DNA of 49,449 nt from SAR86 cluster bacterium. GTDB taxonomy: Bacteria; Pseudomonadota; Gammaproteobacteria; Magnimaribacterales; TMED112. The position numbers and the translations under genes are program-made. Each line of letters opens with the position of its first letter. The stretch's first letter is position 1. The notes beneath the pieces are model-generated. The model was not told where the DNA came from and made no database searches. It was given only the letters and a program-made list of their open reading frames with translations. The stretch lies in NCBI GenBank assembly GCA_016779525.1, contig JADHNL010000006.1, forward strand, positions 1 to 49,449, given 5' to 3'. This document shows, one piece after another, positions 40,320-49,449 of this stretch.

Positions 40320-43300
40320 TTATTCATTATTTTTATTTAATAAATCTATATTACCACCAGTTGCCATCACATTATCAGTAAATGTTTTTTCATTCACAAA
40401 ACTCTTTAAGTAATCTGGACCACCTGCTTTTGGCCCAGTACCACTAAGACCCTGGCCACCGAAAGGTTGAACACCCACAACTGCACCAACAATATCTCTG
40501 TTTAGGTAAAAATTCCCAACGTTTCCTTTTTCAAATATCTTGCGAGCTTTTTCGAGTATTCTAGTGTGTGCGCCCATAGTTAAACCGTATCCAGTCTCAT
40601 TTACTTCATCCAATACCCGATCCAAATCAGATGCCGAATAACGAATAAAGTGAAGAATGGGCCCAAACTTCTCACCGTCTATTTCACTGATTGCATCAAT
40701 TTGTATGGCTGTTGGATTGAAAAAATATCCCTGATCTGGAACTTTGTTTGCGACTTCAACCATCACCTTATTTTCTTTCTCCATTCTCGCTTTATGATCC
40801 AATAATTTTTTTAAAGATGTTTCATTAATAATTGGGCCTATATCAGTCTCAGGCAGATTGGGATCACCAATAGCAAGTTCATTCATAGCTTCTGATAAAT
40901 AATCCCAGTATTCATCTGCAACCTCTTCCTGAACATATACAGCTCTAAGAGCACTGCACCTTTGGCCTGCGCTTAAGAAAGACGATCTCACGATATCGTC
41001 TATTACTTGTTCTTTAAGAGCTGAAGAGTCAACAAACATGACATTTTGACCACCTGTTTCAGCAATCAATCTTCTAATCGGGCCATCCAGATTAGCTAAG
41101 TTAAGGTTAATTTGTTTGGCTGCAGCGCTGGACCCCGTAAAAGCAACTCCATCAAGCCACTCTAGCTTAGTCAATTCATTGCTGATATCTTTTTCCGCGA
41201 TAACAAGATGCAGAGCTGATTGAGGCACTCCCGCCTCATAGAACATTTTTACGACCTCGTAAGCAATTAAAGAAGTATCCTCTGCTGGTTTGGCAATAAC
41301 ATTGTTTCCTGTTATCAGTGCTGCTGAAATCTGACCCACAAAAATTGCTAAAGGAAAATTCCAGGGACTCACACACAAAAAATTTCCTTTTGGAGCATGC
41401 TCTAAGAAATTATTTTCCCCAGTAGGACCAGGAAGCTTCAATGCCTTAAATAAATTATCGCTCTGTTGGGAATAGTAATTGATAAAGTCTATTGCTTCTC
41501 GAACTTCAGCGTCACAATCTTTCAGAGTTTTCCCTGCTTCATTTGCTAAGAGATAAAAAAGCTTTGTTTCATTTTTTGACAGAGCTTGAGCCACTAAATC
41601 TAACACTTTCTTTCGTTCTGCGAGTGGTGTTTCAGACCATTCTTTTGATGGTTTTAAAGTTTTTAGATCAGCAATTATTTGTTGGTCGGCGTATGTTACT
41701 TCACCAATTTTTTTGTTGGGATCAAATGGAGCAGCTCTGCCTAATTTTATACCTTCATGATGGACGCCATTAACGATGGACGAAGCGTGGAAGGTTTCCT
41801 TTTTAAATTCTTTCATACCTGATTTTAAATCACTGATATCAGCTAGGTCACCAAAATCAAAGCCCTTGGAATTTGCTCGATTATCAAAGATTTGATGAGG
41901 TCTCTTAACGTTTGTTAAAAAGTTTTTATTCTCAAGGTTCTCCTCGGCAATCGAGATAGGGTTTTTTACTACATCAGAAACAGGAATATCTTTCGATAAA
42001 TACTTGTTAACAAAAGAGCTATTTGCACCATTCTCAAGCAATCTTCTTACTAAATAAGGCAGTAACTCTTTCTTAGATCCAACAGGAGCATATATTCTAG
42101 TAACTGGAAAACTTTCATAAATCTTTTTTGCATTGCGATAAGTTAGATCCCCCATTCCATAAATTCTTTGGAATTCAAAATCATCAACTCTACCCTTATA
42201 TAGCTCCATTATTGCTGCAATGGTATGAGCATTGTGGGTTGCAAAATATGGCCTTAGATTCTTTGAGTGGGCAATGAGTCTAGCAGTGTGTAAATAATTT
42301 AAATCCGTAAAGGATTTAGAGGTAAATACTGGAAGATCTGGAGCACCTTTTGTCTGATGAATCTTAATTTCTTGATCCCAATATGCTCCTTTGACCAGCC
42401 TCATCATCATGCCATTTCTATTGCTTCCTAGTTCATCAATCAAATTAACAACCTCCGATGATCTTTTCCCGTATGCTTGGATTGCTAAACCTAGTCCACT
42501 CCAATCTTTAAGGCTTTTTTCTTGTGCCAATTTTTCAATTAATTTAAGGCTTAACTCCAGTCTATCCTGTTCCTCAGCGTCTATAGTTAGAGCTATTTCT
42601 TGGATAGCAGCTTGCTTAGACAACTCAAGTACCCGATCGTAGAGTTCATTTAAAACTCTTGTTTCTTTAACAGCTTCGTATCTTGGATGTATTGCCGATA
42701 GCTTTATTGAGATTTCGTGGAATGAGTTTGTTAATTGAGCATTTTTTTCACCGACTTTTGTGATTGCTTTTTCATATGCATCAAAAAAGAAATCAACGTC
42801 ACCTTGCGTTCGCGCAGCTTCACCCAACATATCAAAAGAACATGGCAACTTAGGTGAATTAAATTTTCTGAGAGCGTCATCGATATCGATTCCTGAAACA
42901 AACTCCTCACTTAAGATTTCCATCCCTTTTTTAATGGCTTCTCTTAAAACAGGATCACCAATTCTAGAAGTCACACCACTCAACCATGAAAGAGGGTTGC
43001 CTGTGATTGTTTTATCTAGCTCAACTACTTGTTCAGCTAGAAACAATCCAAAAGTTGTTGCATTAACAAAAATTGAGGGAGAGCTATTTAAGTGCTCAAG
43101 CCATTTTTTTCCACCAATTTTTTCTTGGATGATTTCATCGCAAGTCTGGTTATCAGGAATACGCAAAAGAGATTCTGCAAGACACATCAGAGCCACCCCC
43201 TCTTGGTTGCTGAGGCCGTACTCTAAAAAAAAGTTGTCCAACCTTGTTTTTTTTCTATCGTCTCTGCAGTTCTGAACAATTTGCACTGCATTTTTTTCAA

Positions 43301-43400
43301 TGTTTGGCTCATTGATCCATACGTTATTTTGAATCAACTCTTCAACCAGACCAATCTCTTCTCTGTACTTTAGTTCTTTAAGTTTATTGAAAAAGCCCAT
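40320..43400 (-). CDS. putA: Bifunctional proline dehydrogenase / L-glutamate gamma-semialdehyde dehydrogenase PutA
   Basis: 1026 aa; MMMRLVKGAYWDQEIK, FATHNAHTIAAIMEL, FLCVSPWNFPLAIF, GQRCSALR, C-terminal PFGGQGLSGTGPKAGGPDYL. Confidence 0.96.
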   Translation of the reverse strand: MGFFNKLKELKYREEIGLVEELIQNNVWINEPNIEKNAVQIVQNCRDDRKKTRLDNFFLEYGLSNQEGVALMCLAESLLRIPDNQTCDEIIQEKIGGKKWLEHLNSSPSIFVNATTFGLFLAEQVVELDKTITGNPLSWLSGVTSRIGDPVLREAIKKGMEILSEEFVSGIDIDDALRKFNSPKLPCSFDMLGEAARTQGDVDFFFDAYEKAITKVGEKNAQLTNSFHEISIKLSAIHPRYEAVKETRVLNELYDRVLELSKQAAIQEIALTIDAEEQDRLELSLKLIEKLAQEKSLKDWSGLGLAIQAYGKRSSEVVNLIDELGSNRNGMMMRLVKGAYWDQEIKIHQTKGAPDLPVFTSKSFTDLNYLHTARLIAHSKNLRPYFATHNAHTIAAIMELYKGRVDDFEFQRIYGMGDLTYRNAKKIYESFPVTRIYAPVGSKKELLPYLVRRLLENGANSSFVNKYLSKDIPVSDVVKNPISIAEENLENKNFLTNVKRPHQIFDNRANSKGFDFGDLADISDLKSGMKEFKKETFHASSIVNGVHHEGIKLGRAAPFDPNKKIGEVTYADQQIIADLKTLKPSKEWSETPLAERKKVLDLVAQALSKNETKLFYLLANEAGKTLKDCDAEVREAIDFINYYSQQSDNLFKALKLPGPTGENNFLEHAPKGNFLCVSPWNFPLAIFVGQISAALITGNNVIAKPAEDTSLIAYEVVKMFYEAGVPQSALHLVIAEKDISNELTKLEWLDGVAFTGSSAAAKQINLNLANLDGPIRRLIAETGGQNVMFVDSSALKEQVIDDIVRSSFLSAGQRCSALRAVYVQEEVADEYWDYLSEAMNELAIGDPNLPETDIGPIINETSLKKLLDHKARMEKENKVMVEVANKVPDQGYFFNPTAIQIDAISEIDGEKFGPILHFIRYSASDLDRVLDEVNETGYGLTMGAHTRILEKARKIFEKGNVGNFYLNRDIVGAVVGVQPFGGQGLSGTGPKAGGPDYLKSFVNEKTFTDNVMATGGNIDLLNKNNE

Positions 43401-43466
43401 GATATTTCCGTGCTTGATATTTTAAACGTTTAAAAAGAAAAATATAGCCAGAATGGATAGAATAAA

Positions 43467-44369
43467 TTAAAGCTTGGCTTCTTTAAAAGCTTGCTTAATA
43501 AGGTGTTTTAACCAAATATGTCCGGGGTCGTTATCGTTGGTTTCGTGCCATGCCAAAAAGAATTGAGATGGTGCTACTTCAAAAGGCAAAACCTTAAATC
43601 CAAGTTTGTGTTTTTTAGCAAAAACTTTTGTACAAGTTAAGACCATATCGGTATTTTTTAAGATCTCTGGTGTTACTAAAAAATGTTGGGCTCGCAAGGT
43701 GACTTTTCTTTCCAACTGCAATTTTGATAAAGCATTGTCGACCAAGGCTCCACCGATTTTTCTACCTGAGATGTGGATATGATCGAGCTCCAGAAATTGA
43801 TCAATTGTTAGCTCCTTTTCAGAAGCAAGTGGGTGATCCTTTCTAAAGCCACAAACAAACTCATCTTCAAAAACTAATTCTTTTGTTATGTCTGTTTCAG
43901 ATGGCGGGAATGGATCAACAATGAAATTAATTTCATTGGCTGCTAGAGCGTGATGCATCTTATCACGATTGGTGTAATAACTTGAAATTTTAACGTTTGG
44001 GGCATTTTGATGAATTTTGGTCATTAGTATGGGCAAAATTCTACCTTCGGTGACATCATTAAGTGCCAATCTAAATGTGCGACTTGAAGTTGCAGGATCA
44101 AAAGATTCAGGTTTTTCTAGACTCTTTTGCAGTATGGAAAGAGCATCCCGAACATGGATAATGATATTCTCGGTCTTTGCAGTTGGCTTTACCCCTTGAC
44201 CAACACGAATGAACAACTGATCATCAAAATAATCTCGTAATTTTGCCAAGGCACTGCTTACAGCAGGCTGTGTGATGCCTACAATTTCTCCTGCTTTTGT
44301 TAAGCTGCCTTCTGTGTATATGGCATTAAATACAACAAGCAAGTTTAAGTCGAGATTATTAAGTTTCAT
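43467..44369 (-). CDS. LysR-family transcriptional regulator
   Basis: N-terminal wHTH: NLDLNLLVVFNAIYTEGSLTKAGEIVGITQPAVSSALAKLRDYFDDQLFIR. Confidence 0.95.
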   Translation of the reverse strand: MKLNNLDLNLLVVFNAIYTEGSLTKAGEIVGITQPAVSSALAKLRDYFDDQLFIRVGQGVKPTAKTENIIIHVRDALSILQKSLEKPESFDPATSSRTFRLALNDVTEGRILPILMTKIHQNAPNVKISSYYTNRDKMHHALAANEINFIVDPFPPSETDITKELVFEDEFVCGFRKDHPLASEKELTIDQFLELDHIHISGRKIGGALVDNALSKLQLERKVTLRAQHFLVTPEILKNTDMVLTCTKVFAKKHKLGFKVLPFEVAPSQFFLAWHETNDNDPGHIWLKHLIKQAFKEAKL

Positions 44370-44381
44370 TTTTGAAATAAT

Positions 44382-44398
44382 TATACAGCAGGTGTATA
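44382..44398. promoter_or_regulatory. Candidate LysR box TATACA-gcagg-TGTATA
   Basis: Perfect 6-bp dyad containing T-N11-A (TACAGCAGGTGTA), just upstream of the divergent LysR gene. Confidence 0.6.
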
Positions 44399-44462
44399 TT
44401 ATAAATACTATTTATATTATTAAAGAAATAACTTCAATATTGTCAAATAGTTAGGGAAAATC

Positions 44463-45677
44463 ATGAACTTTGAATCTACAGAAAAAATAGATTTTTATTT
44501 ACCAAAAGTTAAGAAATTTATTGAAGAAGAAGTAATACCTGTTGAACAGAAAATACATGAGCAAGAAAAAACTGGCTCAGATAGATGGCAGCCGCATGAA
44601 GAGCTTGAGCCTCTAAAACAGGAAGCAAAAAAAAGAGGCTTATGGAATTTATTTCTACCAGATAGTGAGCTAGGAGCTGGACTCTCAAATTTTGAATACG
44701 CACATTTAGCTGAGCAAATGGGAAGAACAACTTTTGCTTCTGAGGCTATGAATTGTAGTGCACCAGATACAGGCAATATGGAAGTGCTAGTTAGATATGG
44801 CTCCAAGGAGCAACAAGATCAATGGTTAAAGCCACTTCTCAATGGAGAAATTAGGTCGGCTTTTGGGATGACCGAGCCTGGCGTTGCTTCATCCGATGCA
44901 ACAAATATGGAGGCTAAAGCTGAACTTATTGATGGTCAATGGGTAATTAATGGCGAGAAATGGTGGACTTCAGGTGCTGGAGATCCAAGGTGTAAGATTC
45001 TCATCTTTATGTGTGTGACAAATCCAGACAATGATAGACACAGAAGGCATTCAATGATTCTTGTTCCAATGGATACACCAGGTGTGGAAGTTCAGAGAAT
45101 GATGCATGTCTTTGGTTACGATGATGCACCACATGGCCACGCGCACATAAAATTTAATAACGTTAAGGTCCCATATGAGAATGTCATTCTAGGAGAAGGT
45201 CGAGGTTTTGAAATTGCTCAAGGCAGACTTGGGCCTGGTCGAATCCACCATTGCATGAGAGCTATTGGAGCTGCTGAAGTTGCTCTTGAGATGATGTGTG
45301 ATCGAGGCACCAAAAGAACAGCCTTTGGTAAAGAGTTAGTAAGGCTGGGTGGGAACTTTGATGTAATTGCCAACTCTAGAATAGAAATAAATCAAGCACG
45401 ACTGTTAACGTTGCAAGCAGCATGGATGATGGATAAATATGGCAATAAGCATGCTGCAAGCGAAATAGCACAAATTAAAGTTGTTGCGCCAAATGTAGCA
45501 TGCAATGTTATTGATAGAGCTATTCAGATGCACGGAGGTGGAGGTGTTTCACAAGATTTTCCTTTAGCTAAAATGTACTCCTTTATGCGTTGCCTACGTT
45601 TAGCTGATGGTCCTGATGAAGTCCATAGGAGAAGCGTTGCCAGAATTGAGTTGGCCAAACAATTTACTAAAGATTAG
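44463..45677 (+). CDS. Acyl-CoA dehydrogenase (ACAD10/11-like)
   Basis: [54 protein letters not shown]. Confidence 0.93.
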   Translation: MNFESTEKIDFYLPKVKKFIEEEVIPVEQKIHEQEKTGSDRWQPHEELEPLKQEAKKRGLWNLFLPDSELGAGLSNFEYAHLAEQMGRTTFASEAMNCSAPDTGNMEVLVRYGSKEQQDQWLKPLLNGEIRSAFGMTEPGVASSDATNMEAKAELIDGQWVINGEKWWTSGAGDPRCKILIFMCVTNPDNDRHRRHSMILVPMDTPGVEVQRMMHVFGYDDAPHGHAHIKFNNVKVPYENVILGEGRGFEIAQGRLGPGRIHHCMRAIGAAEVALEMMCDRGTKRTAFGKELVRLGGNFDVIANSRIEINQARLLTLQAAWMMDKYGNKHAASEIAQIKVVAPNVACNVIDRAIQMHGGGGVSQDFPLAKMYSFMRCLRLADGPDEVHRRSVARIELAKQFTKD

Positions 45678-46600
45678 TGAATAGAGTAACGAAACTTACT
45701 GGTTCTAGATATCCAATTATTCAAGCGCCAATGGGCTGGATTGCAAGGCGCAAACTTGCTTCAGCAGTTTGTAACGCGGGAGGGCTTGGAATCTTAGAAA
45801 CCTCCTCTGGAGAAGTTGAAAACTGTATTGCAGAAATTCAAGCAATGCCGGAATTAACCGATCAGCCTTTTGGGGTTAACCTTCCATTACTTTTTTTGGC
45901 TGATGACAAAATGGTCAATATTGTTGCTGAGGCAGGAGTTAAATTTGTCACTACATCTGCCGGCGATCCAAGTAAATACATTCATGTTCTAAAAGATGCA
46001 GGCATTACCGTTTTTCATGCTGTGCCTAGTTTGAAAGGTGCTTTAAAGGCAGTGGATGCAGGGGTTGATGGTTTAGTAGTTGAAGGAACGGAAGGGGGCG
46101 GCTTTAAAGCTTCTGAGGAAGTTGGTTTGCATGTGCTCATACAATCAATTAAGAAGCATACCGATATTCCAATTGTTGCAGCGGGCGGAATAGTTGATGG
46201 TCGTGGCATGGCTGCAGCTTTTGCTGCAGGAGCAGAAGGAATTCAAATGGGCACAAGATTTGTTTCGTCATTAGAGAGCCCAGTTCATGACAATTATAAA
46301 AACAAAATTATTGAGTCTTCAGAGGAGGGCACATTTATCCTTAATAAGAAGGGTAGGCCCTGTATTAGAGCGTTAAAATCAAGCTTAACTGAAGAAATCT
46401 ATGAAAAAGGTGTTATGGATATGTCTGCTTTGGGTGGTATCAAAAGTCTTTACTTTGATGGCGATATGGAAGCAGCTCCAGCATTGGCAGGACAATCAAT
46501 TGGCTTAATCGATGAGGTCAAACCAGTTAAAAATATCATTGAAGAAACAATTGCTGAGTTCAACGCAATATGCGATGAAATGTTGAAAGCAAAATTATGA
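45677..46600 (+). CDS. Nitronate monooxygenase / 2-nitropropane dioxygenase family
   Basis: GTG start; RYPIIQAPMGWIA, VEGTEGGGFKAS, PIVAAGGIVDGRGMAAAFAAGAEGIQMGTRFV. Confidence 0.9.
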   Translation: MNRVTKLTGSRYPIIQAPMGWIARRKLASAVCNAGGLGILETSSGEVENCIAEIQAMPELTDQPFGVNLPLLFLADDKMVNIVAEAGVKFVTTSAGDPSKYIHVLKDAGITVFHAVPSLKGALKAVDAGVDGLVVEGTEGGGFKASEEVGLHVLIQSIKKHTDIPIVAAGGIVDGRGMAAAFAAGAEGIQMGTRFVSSLESPVHDNYKNKIIESSEEGTFILNKKGRPCIRALKSSLTEEIYEKGVMDMSALGGIKSLYFDGDMEAAPALAGQSIGLIDEVKPVKNIIEETIAEFNAICDEMLKAKL

Positions 46601-47688
46601 AAGTTTTAAGAACGCCAGATTCTTGTTTTAAAGACTTAAAGGAATACCCATATAAGCCTGTTTATACCAATATAAAGACAACAGATGGTACCGAGCTAAG
46701 AATTCATCACATAGATGAGGGGCCAAAGGATGGACCTATATTGTTAGCGATGCATGGCCAACCAGTATGGAGCTATTTGTACATACGTATGTTGCCTTAC
46801 CTTACTAAGGCAGGCATAAGGGTAATAGCACCTGATCTTGTGGGTTACGGCAAATCTGATAAACCAGCTGCTCGAGAAGATTATTCTTATCAGAACCAAG
46901 TTGATTGGATGGGAGCTTGGTTAAAGGAAAATGATTTTAATAATCTGACATTTTTTGGGCAAGATTGGGGGGGGTTAATCGGTTTGCGTATGGTGGCAGC
47001 AGACCCTGACCGTTTTATAAAAGTAGCAGTTGGGAACACTGGCTTGCCATATAACCCTGACGTTGACCAGGAGGTAATAGATAAAGTTCATGCATTTAGA
47101 GCAAGCAAAAAAAAGTACTCAATATTCAAAATGGGGGAAGAAGTATCAAAAATGGATAAGAAAAGTTTAAGCCTTGATAAAAGCGTTAGAACACATCCAG
47201 CTTTAAAGTTTATGTGGTGGCAGAAATGGACATGGGACACTGTTGATCCAGCCTTTGGATTAGTGAACTCATTGCAGATGGAGCGAGGCTCGCAAATTGG
47301 AAGATTTATTTATTATTTATTTCAAAGGATGGGCTTAGAAAAAATAGCTCCCTTTAAAACAGACTTAATTAAGGCATATGAAGCGCCTTTTCCAAATCCA
47401 AGTTATAAAATGGGACCCAGAGCCATGCCAAGCCAAGTGCCAATAATTCCTGATAAGTCATTGGAAGCACAAAGAGTGGCTAGGGAGTTTTTCAAAACAT
47501 CAAATAAACCATTCTTATCAGTTTTTGCAGGTAATGATCCAGTGACTAATGGCATTGAAAAGGATGTTTTAAGAATGGCGCCCAATGCTATTAGTTCAGA
47601 AAAGATAGGGGGTGGCCATTTTTTTCAATGGACTAAACCTGAAAAACTATCAAATATTTTGATTAAATTTATTAAAGGAAGTAAATGA
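46597..47688 (+). CDS. Haloalkane dehalogenase-like alpha/beta hydrolase
   Basis: RTPDSCFKDLKEYPYKPVY N-terminus, HGQPVWSYLY, GQDWGG nucleophile elbow, GNDPVTNG acid, GGGHFFQ histidine. Confidence 0.85.
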   Translation: MKVLRTPDSCFKDLKEYPYKPVYTNIKTTDGTELRIHHIDEGPKDGPILLAMHGQPVWSYLYIRMLPYLTKAGIRVIAPDLVGYGKSDKPAAREDYSYQNQVDWMGAWLKENDFNNLTFFGQDWGGLIGLRMVAADPDRFIKVAVGNTGLPYNPDVDQEVIDKVHAFRASKKKYSIFKMGEEVSKMDKKSLSLDKSVRTHPALKFMWWQKWTWDTVDPAFGLVNSLQMERGSQIGRFIYYLFQRMGLEKIAPFKTDLIKAYEAPFPNPSYKMGPRAMPSQVPIIPDKSLEAQRVAREFFKTSNKPFLSVFAGNDPVTNGIEKDVLRMAPNAISSEKIGGGHFFQWTKPEKLSNILIKFIKGSK

Positions 47689-48092
47689 TTGTACTTAATT
47701 CGCTAAGACCTACAGAAGAGCAAATGAAAATGTTTATGGAGTTTCCTGATGATAAACCCATCAAAATGGTTAACTTACTGAAGTTTAAAAATAAAGCCAA
47801 ATATAAAGATAAGAGAGAAACGGCTTTAACTGGGGAAGAAGCCTACAATATTTATTCTGAAGAAGTTATTAATCATTTAGCCAAAGTTGGCGGTAAGATA
47901 ATTTTTTGGGGTAAAGTTAAAGGTCTCTTGCTAGGTGAAGTTGAGAAACTGTGGGATCAAGTAGCAATTGCAGAATACCCTAACAAGACAGCGATGATTA
48001 CAATGTTTACCAATGAAGACTATTTGGTTAGTGAGCAACACAGAAGTGCAGGGTTGAAAGGCCAGCTAAATATCATTACTCAAGATGAATAA
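47685..48092 (+). CDS. DUF1330-like protein
   Basis: MVNLLKFK; VAIAEYPNKTAMITMF. Confidence 0.65.
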   Translation: MIVLNSLRPTEEQMKMFMEFPDDKPIKMVNLLKFKNKAKYKDKRETALTGEEAYNIYSEEVINHLAKVGGKIIFWGKVKGLLLGEVEKLWDQVAIAEYPNKTAMITMFTNEDYLVSEQHRSAGLKGQLNIITQDE

Positions 48093-48540
48093 GTTATTTC
48101 CTGACGTTGCAGACAACAATTATTTAGGCGCTAAGTCTGCTTATTATTTTTTTATACTCTGGATGCTTGTAAATACATGGCGCAGTTTTGTGCATTTTAC
48201 AGCTGAGGATGCAGGTCTAAATTCAATTGCTAATTTAATTATTTTTGAAGGCACTCCTGATCCAAATCAAGTGATCTATCTTTTTGGTTCACTTTGGGGA
48301 GAGGTCCAAGTCTTGTTATGCCTAATTAGCTGGGTAATATTAATTAAATACCGAAGTCTACTATCTTTTATGTACTTAATTTGGTTATTGGAATGGGCTT
48401 TAAGAATAACCCTAATTTCATCTTGGCATGGATTAGATGACAGTTACAGAACTGCACCGACGCCCGGAGTGGTTTACGCACCTTACGTTCTCGGTTTATT
48501 GAGTATTTTCTTTGTATTGTCTTTGAAGAAATCAAAATGA
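48085..48540 (+). CDS. Hypothetical membrane protein
   Basis: 151 aa with several TM helices. Confidence 0.6.
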   Translation: MNKLFPDVADNNYLGAKSAYYFFILWMLVNTWRSFVHFTAEDAGLNSIANLIIFEGTPDPNQVIYLFGSLWGEVQVLLCLISWVILIKYRSLLSFMYLIWLLEWALRITLISSWHGLDDSYRTAPTPGVVYAPYVLGLLSIFFVLSLKKSK

Positions 48541-49449
48541 AGTTATTAAGAAATATAATTATCATTCTTTTGTTGCTAGTCATTGCATTCTGGTTGGCAT
48601 TAAAAGTGCCAGCAGTACAAAATTATGTGTACGAAACAGCTATTAAAATGAGGTTATTAGCAACTTTGCAGGAAGAAAAAGAAGACACGCTTTCAGCAAC
48701 GGTCTGTGGCTCAGGCTCTCCCTTAGCTTCTAATAGCGCTCAAGCATGCATATTAATTAAGGCGGGTGAAGATCTATATGTCGTAGATGTAGGAGACGGT
48801 AGCGTAGCTAATTTATCACGCTGGAATACTCCATTTGAAGACGTAAAAGCTGTTTTCATTACCCACAATCACTCAGACCATATTTCCGATTTAGCTGATC
48901 TTCATTTAATGACCTGGGTAACAAGAGAGAGGGAAAGCAAACTTACAGTTTATGGGCCTGAAGGCATTGAGGATGTTACTAAAGGTTTTGAGATGACCTA
49001 TAAACACGATTACGAATTTAGAAATGCACACCATGGAGATTTAGTAACGCCCCTAGATGTCGTTGGCTTTAATCCTATAACCATAAAGGACGATTCCATT
49101 ATTTTTGACAATGGCGATTTGCAAGTTACAGCATTTAGGGTAGAACATGAACCTGTGGATCCTGCTTATGGCTTTAGGTTTGACTACAAAGGTCGTTCCA
49201 TAGTTATTAGTGGTGATACAAATTACAGTACAAATTTAATTAAAAATTCTCAAAAGGCTGATGTGCTTTTTCATGAAGCTATTTCATACGATTTAACAAG
49301 AAGGATGTCTAAAACTCTTGCCGATCTTGGTGAAGAGTTTGATAACAATATTGCCCGTTACGGCTCAAAAATCTTCACTGATATTGAGAGCTATCATGCC
49401 ACCCCTTTAGAAGTAGCAGAGATAGCAAGTCTTAGTAACGTTGATATGC
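48537..49449 (+). CDS. MBL-fold metallohydrolase, 3'-partial (runs off window)
   Basis: ATG overlaps previous stop; open frame to window end (no stop, hence absent from track); ITHNHSDHISDL, VISGDTNYS. Confidence 0.85.
   Translation, partial: MKLLRNIIIILLLLVIAFWLALKVPAVQNYVYETAIKMRLLATLQEEKEDTLSATVCGSGSPLASNSAQACILIKAGEDLYVVDVGDGSVANLSRWNTPFEDVKAVFITHNHSDHISDLADLHLMTWVTRERESKLTVYGPEGIEDVTKGFEMTYKHDYEFRNAHHGDLVTPLDVVGFNPITIKDDSIIFDNGDLQVTAFRVEHEPVDPAYGFRFDYKGRSIVISGDTNYSTNLIKNSQKADVLFHEAISYDLTRRMSKTLADLGEEFDNNIARYGSKIFTDIESYHATPLEVAEIASLSNVDM

Noticed and set aside
42760-43275. 171-aa plus-strand ORF antisense to putA
   Set aside because: Lies wholly inside clear putA coding sequence; low-complexity Ser/Leu translation typical of antisense frames.

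Overview
The window is a compact, AT-rich bacterial chromosome segment. It looks like a gammaproteobacterium, possibly a SAR86-like marine lineage; that placement is inferred from the smc-zipA-ligA order and gene content, not proven. Left edge (1-2.3 kb): accessory genes, comprising a DksA-type zinc-finger protein, a GIY-YIG nuclease and an anchored protein of unknown function, followed by tRNA-Ser(GCT). The middle carries a Coq4-like gene, M23 peptidase, pdxH, pyk, kbl-tdh, tandem serine hydrolases, a full ccmABCDEFGH cytochrome c maturation operon, a very short smc, zipA, ligA, an M16 protease and an alkylsulfatase-like MBL protein. tRNA-Leu(TAG) is followed by a decayed acyltransferase-3 start and a small membrane-protein/XRE module. 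The right part carries acyl-CoA/thiolase/MaoC genes, a fused indolepyruvate ferredoxin oxidoreductase, putA, a LysR regulator and a divergent overlapping operon (ACAD, nitronate monooxygenase, haloalkane dehalogenase-like, DUF1330-like, membrane protein, MBL). Best leads: (1) an intact Smc of only 733 aa at the canonical smc-zipA-ligA locus that seems to lack the hinge; (2) ccmF, whose conserved N-terminus has no ATG/GTG/TTG and appears to start at ATT; (3) a threonine dehydrogenase that has lost all four structural-zinc cysteines; (4) divergent gene pairs sharing symmetric -10 elements in very short spacers; (5) an acyltransferase-3 scar next to tRNA-Leu; (6) a LysR-linked putative dehalogenation/nitronate operon. 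No CRISPR array, rRNA or intact transposase was seen. Family assignments are from reading the proteins and recalled family motifs; no searches were run.
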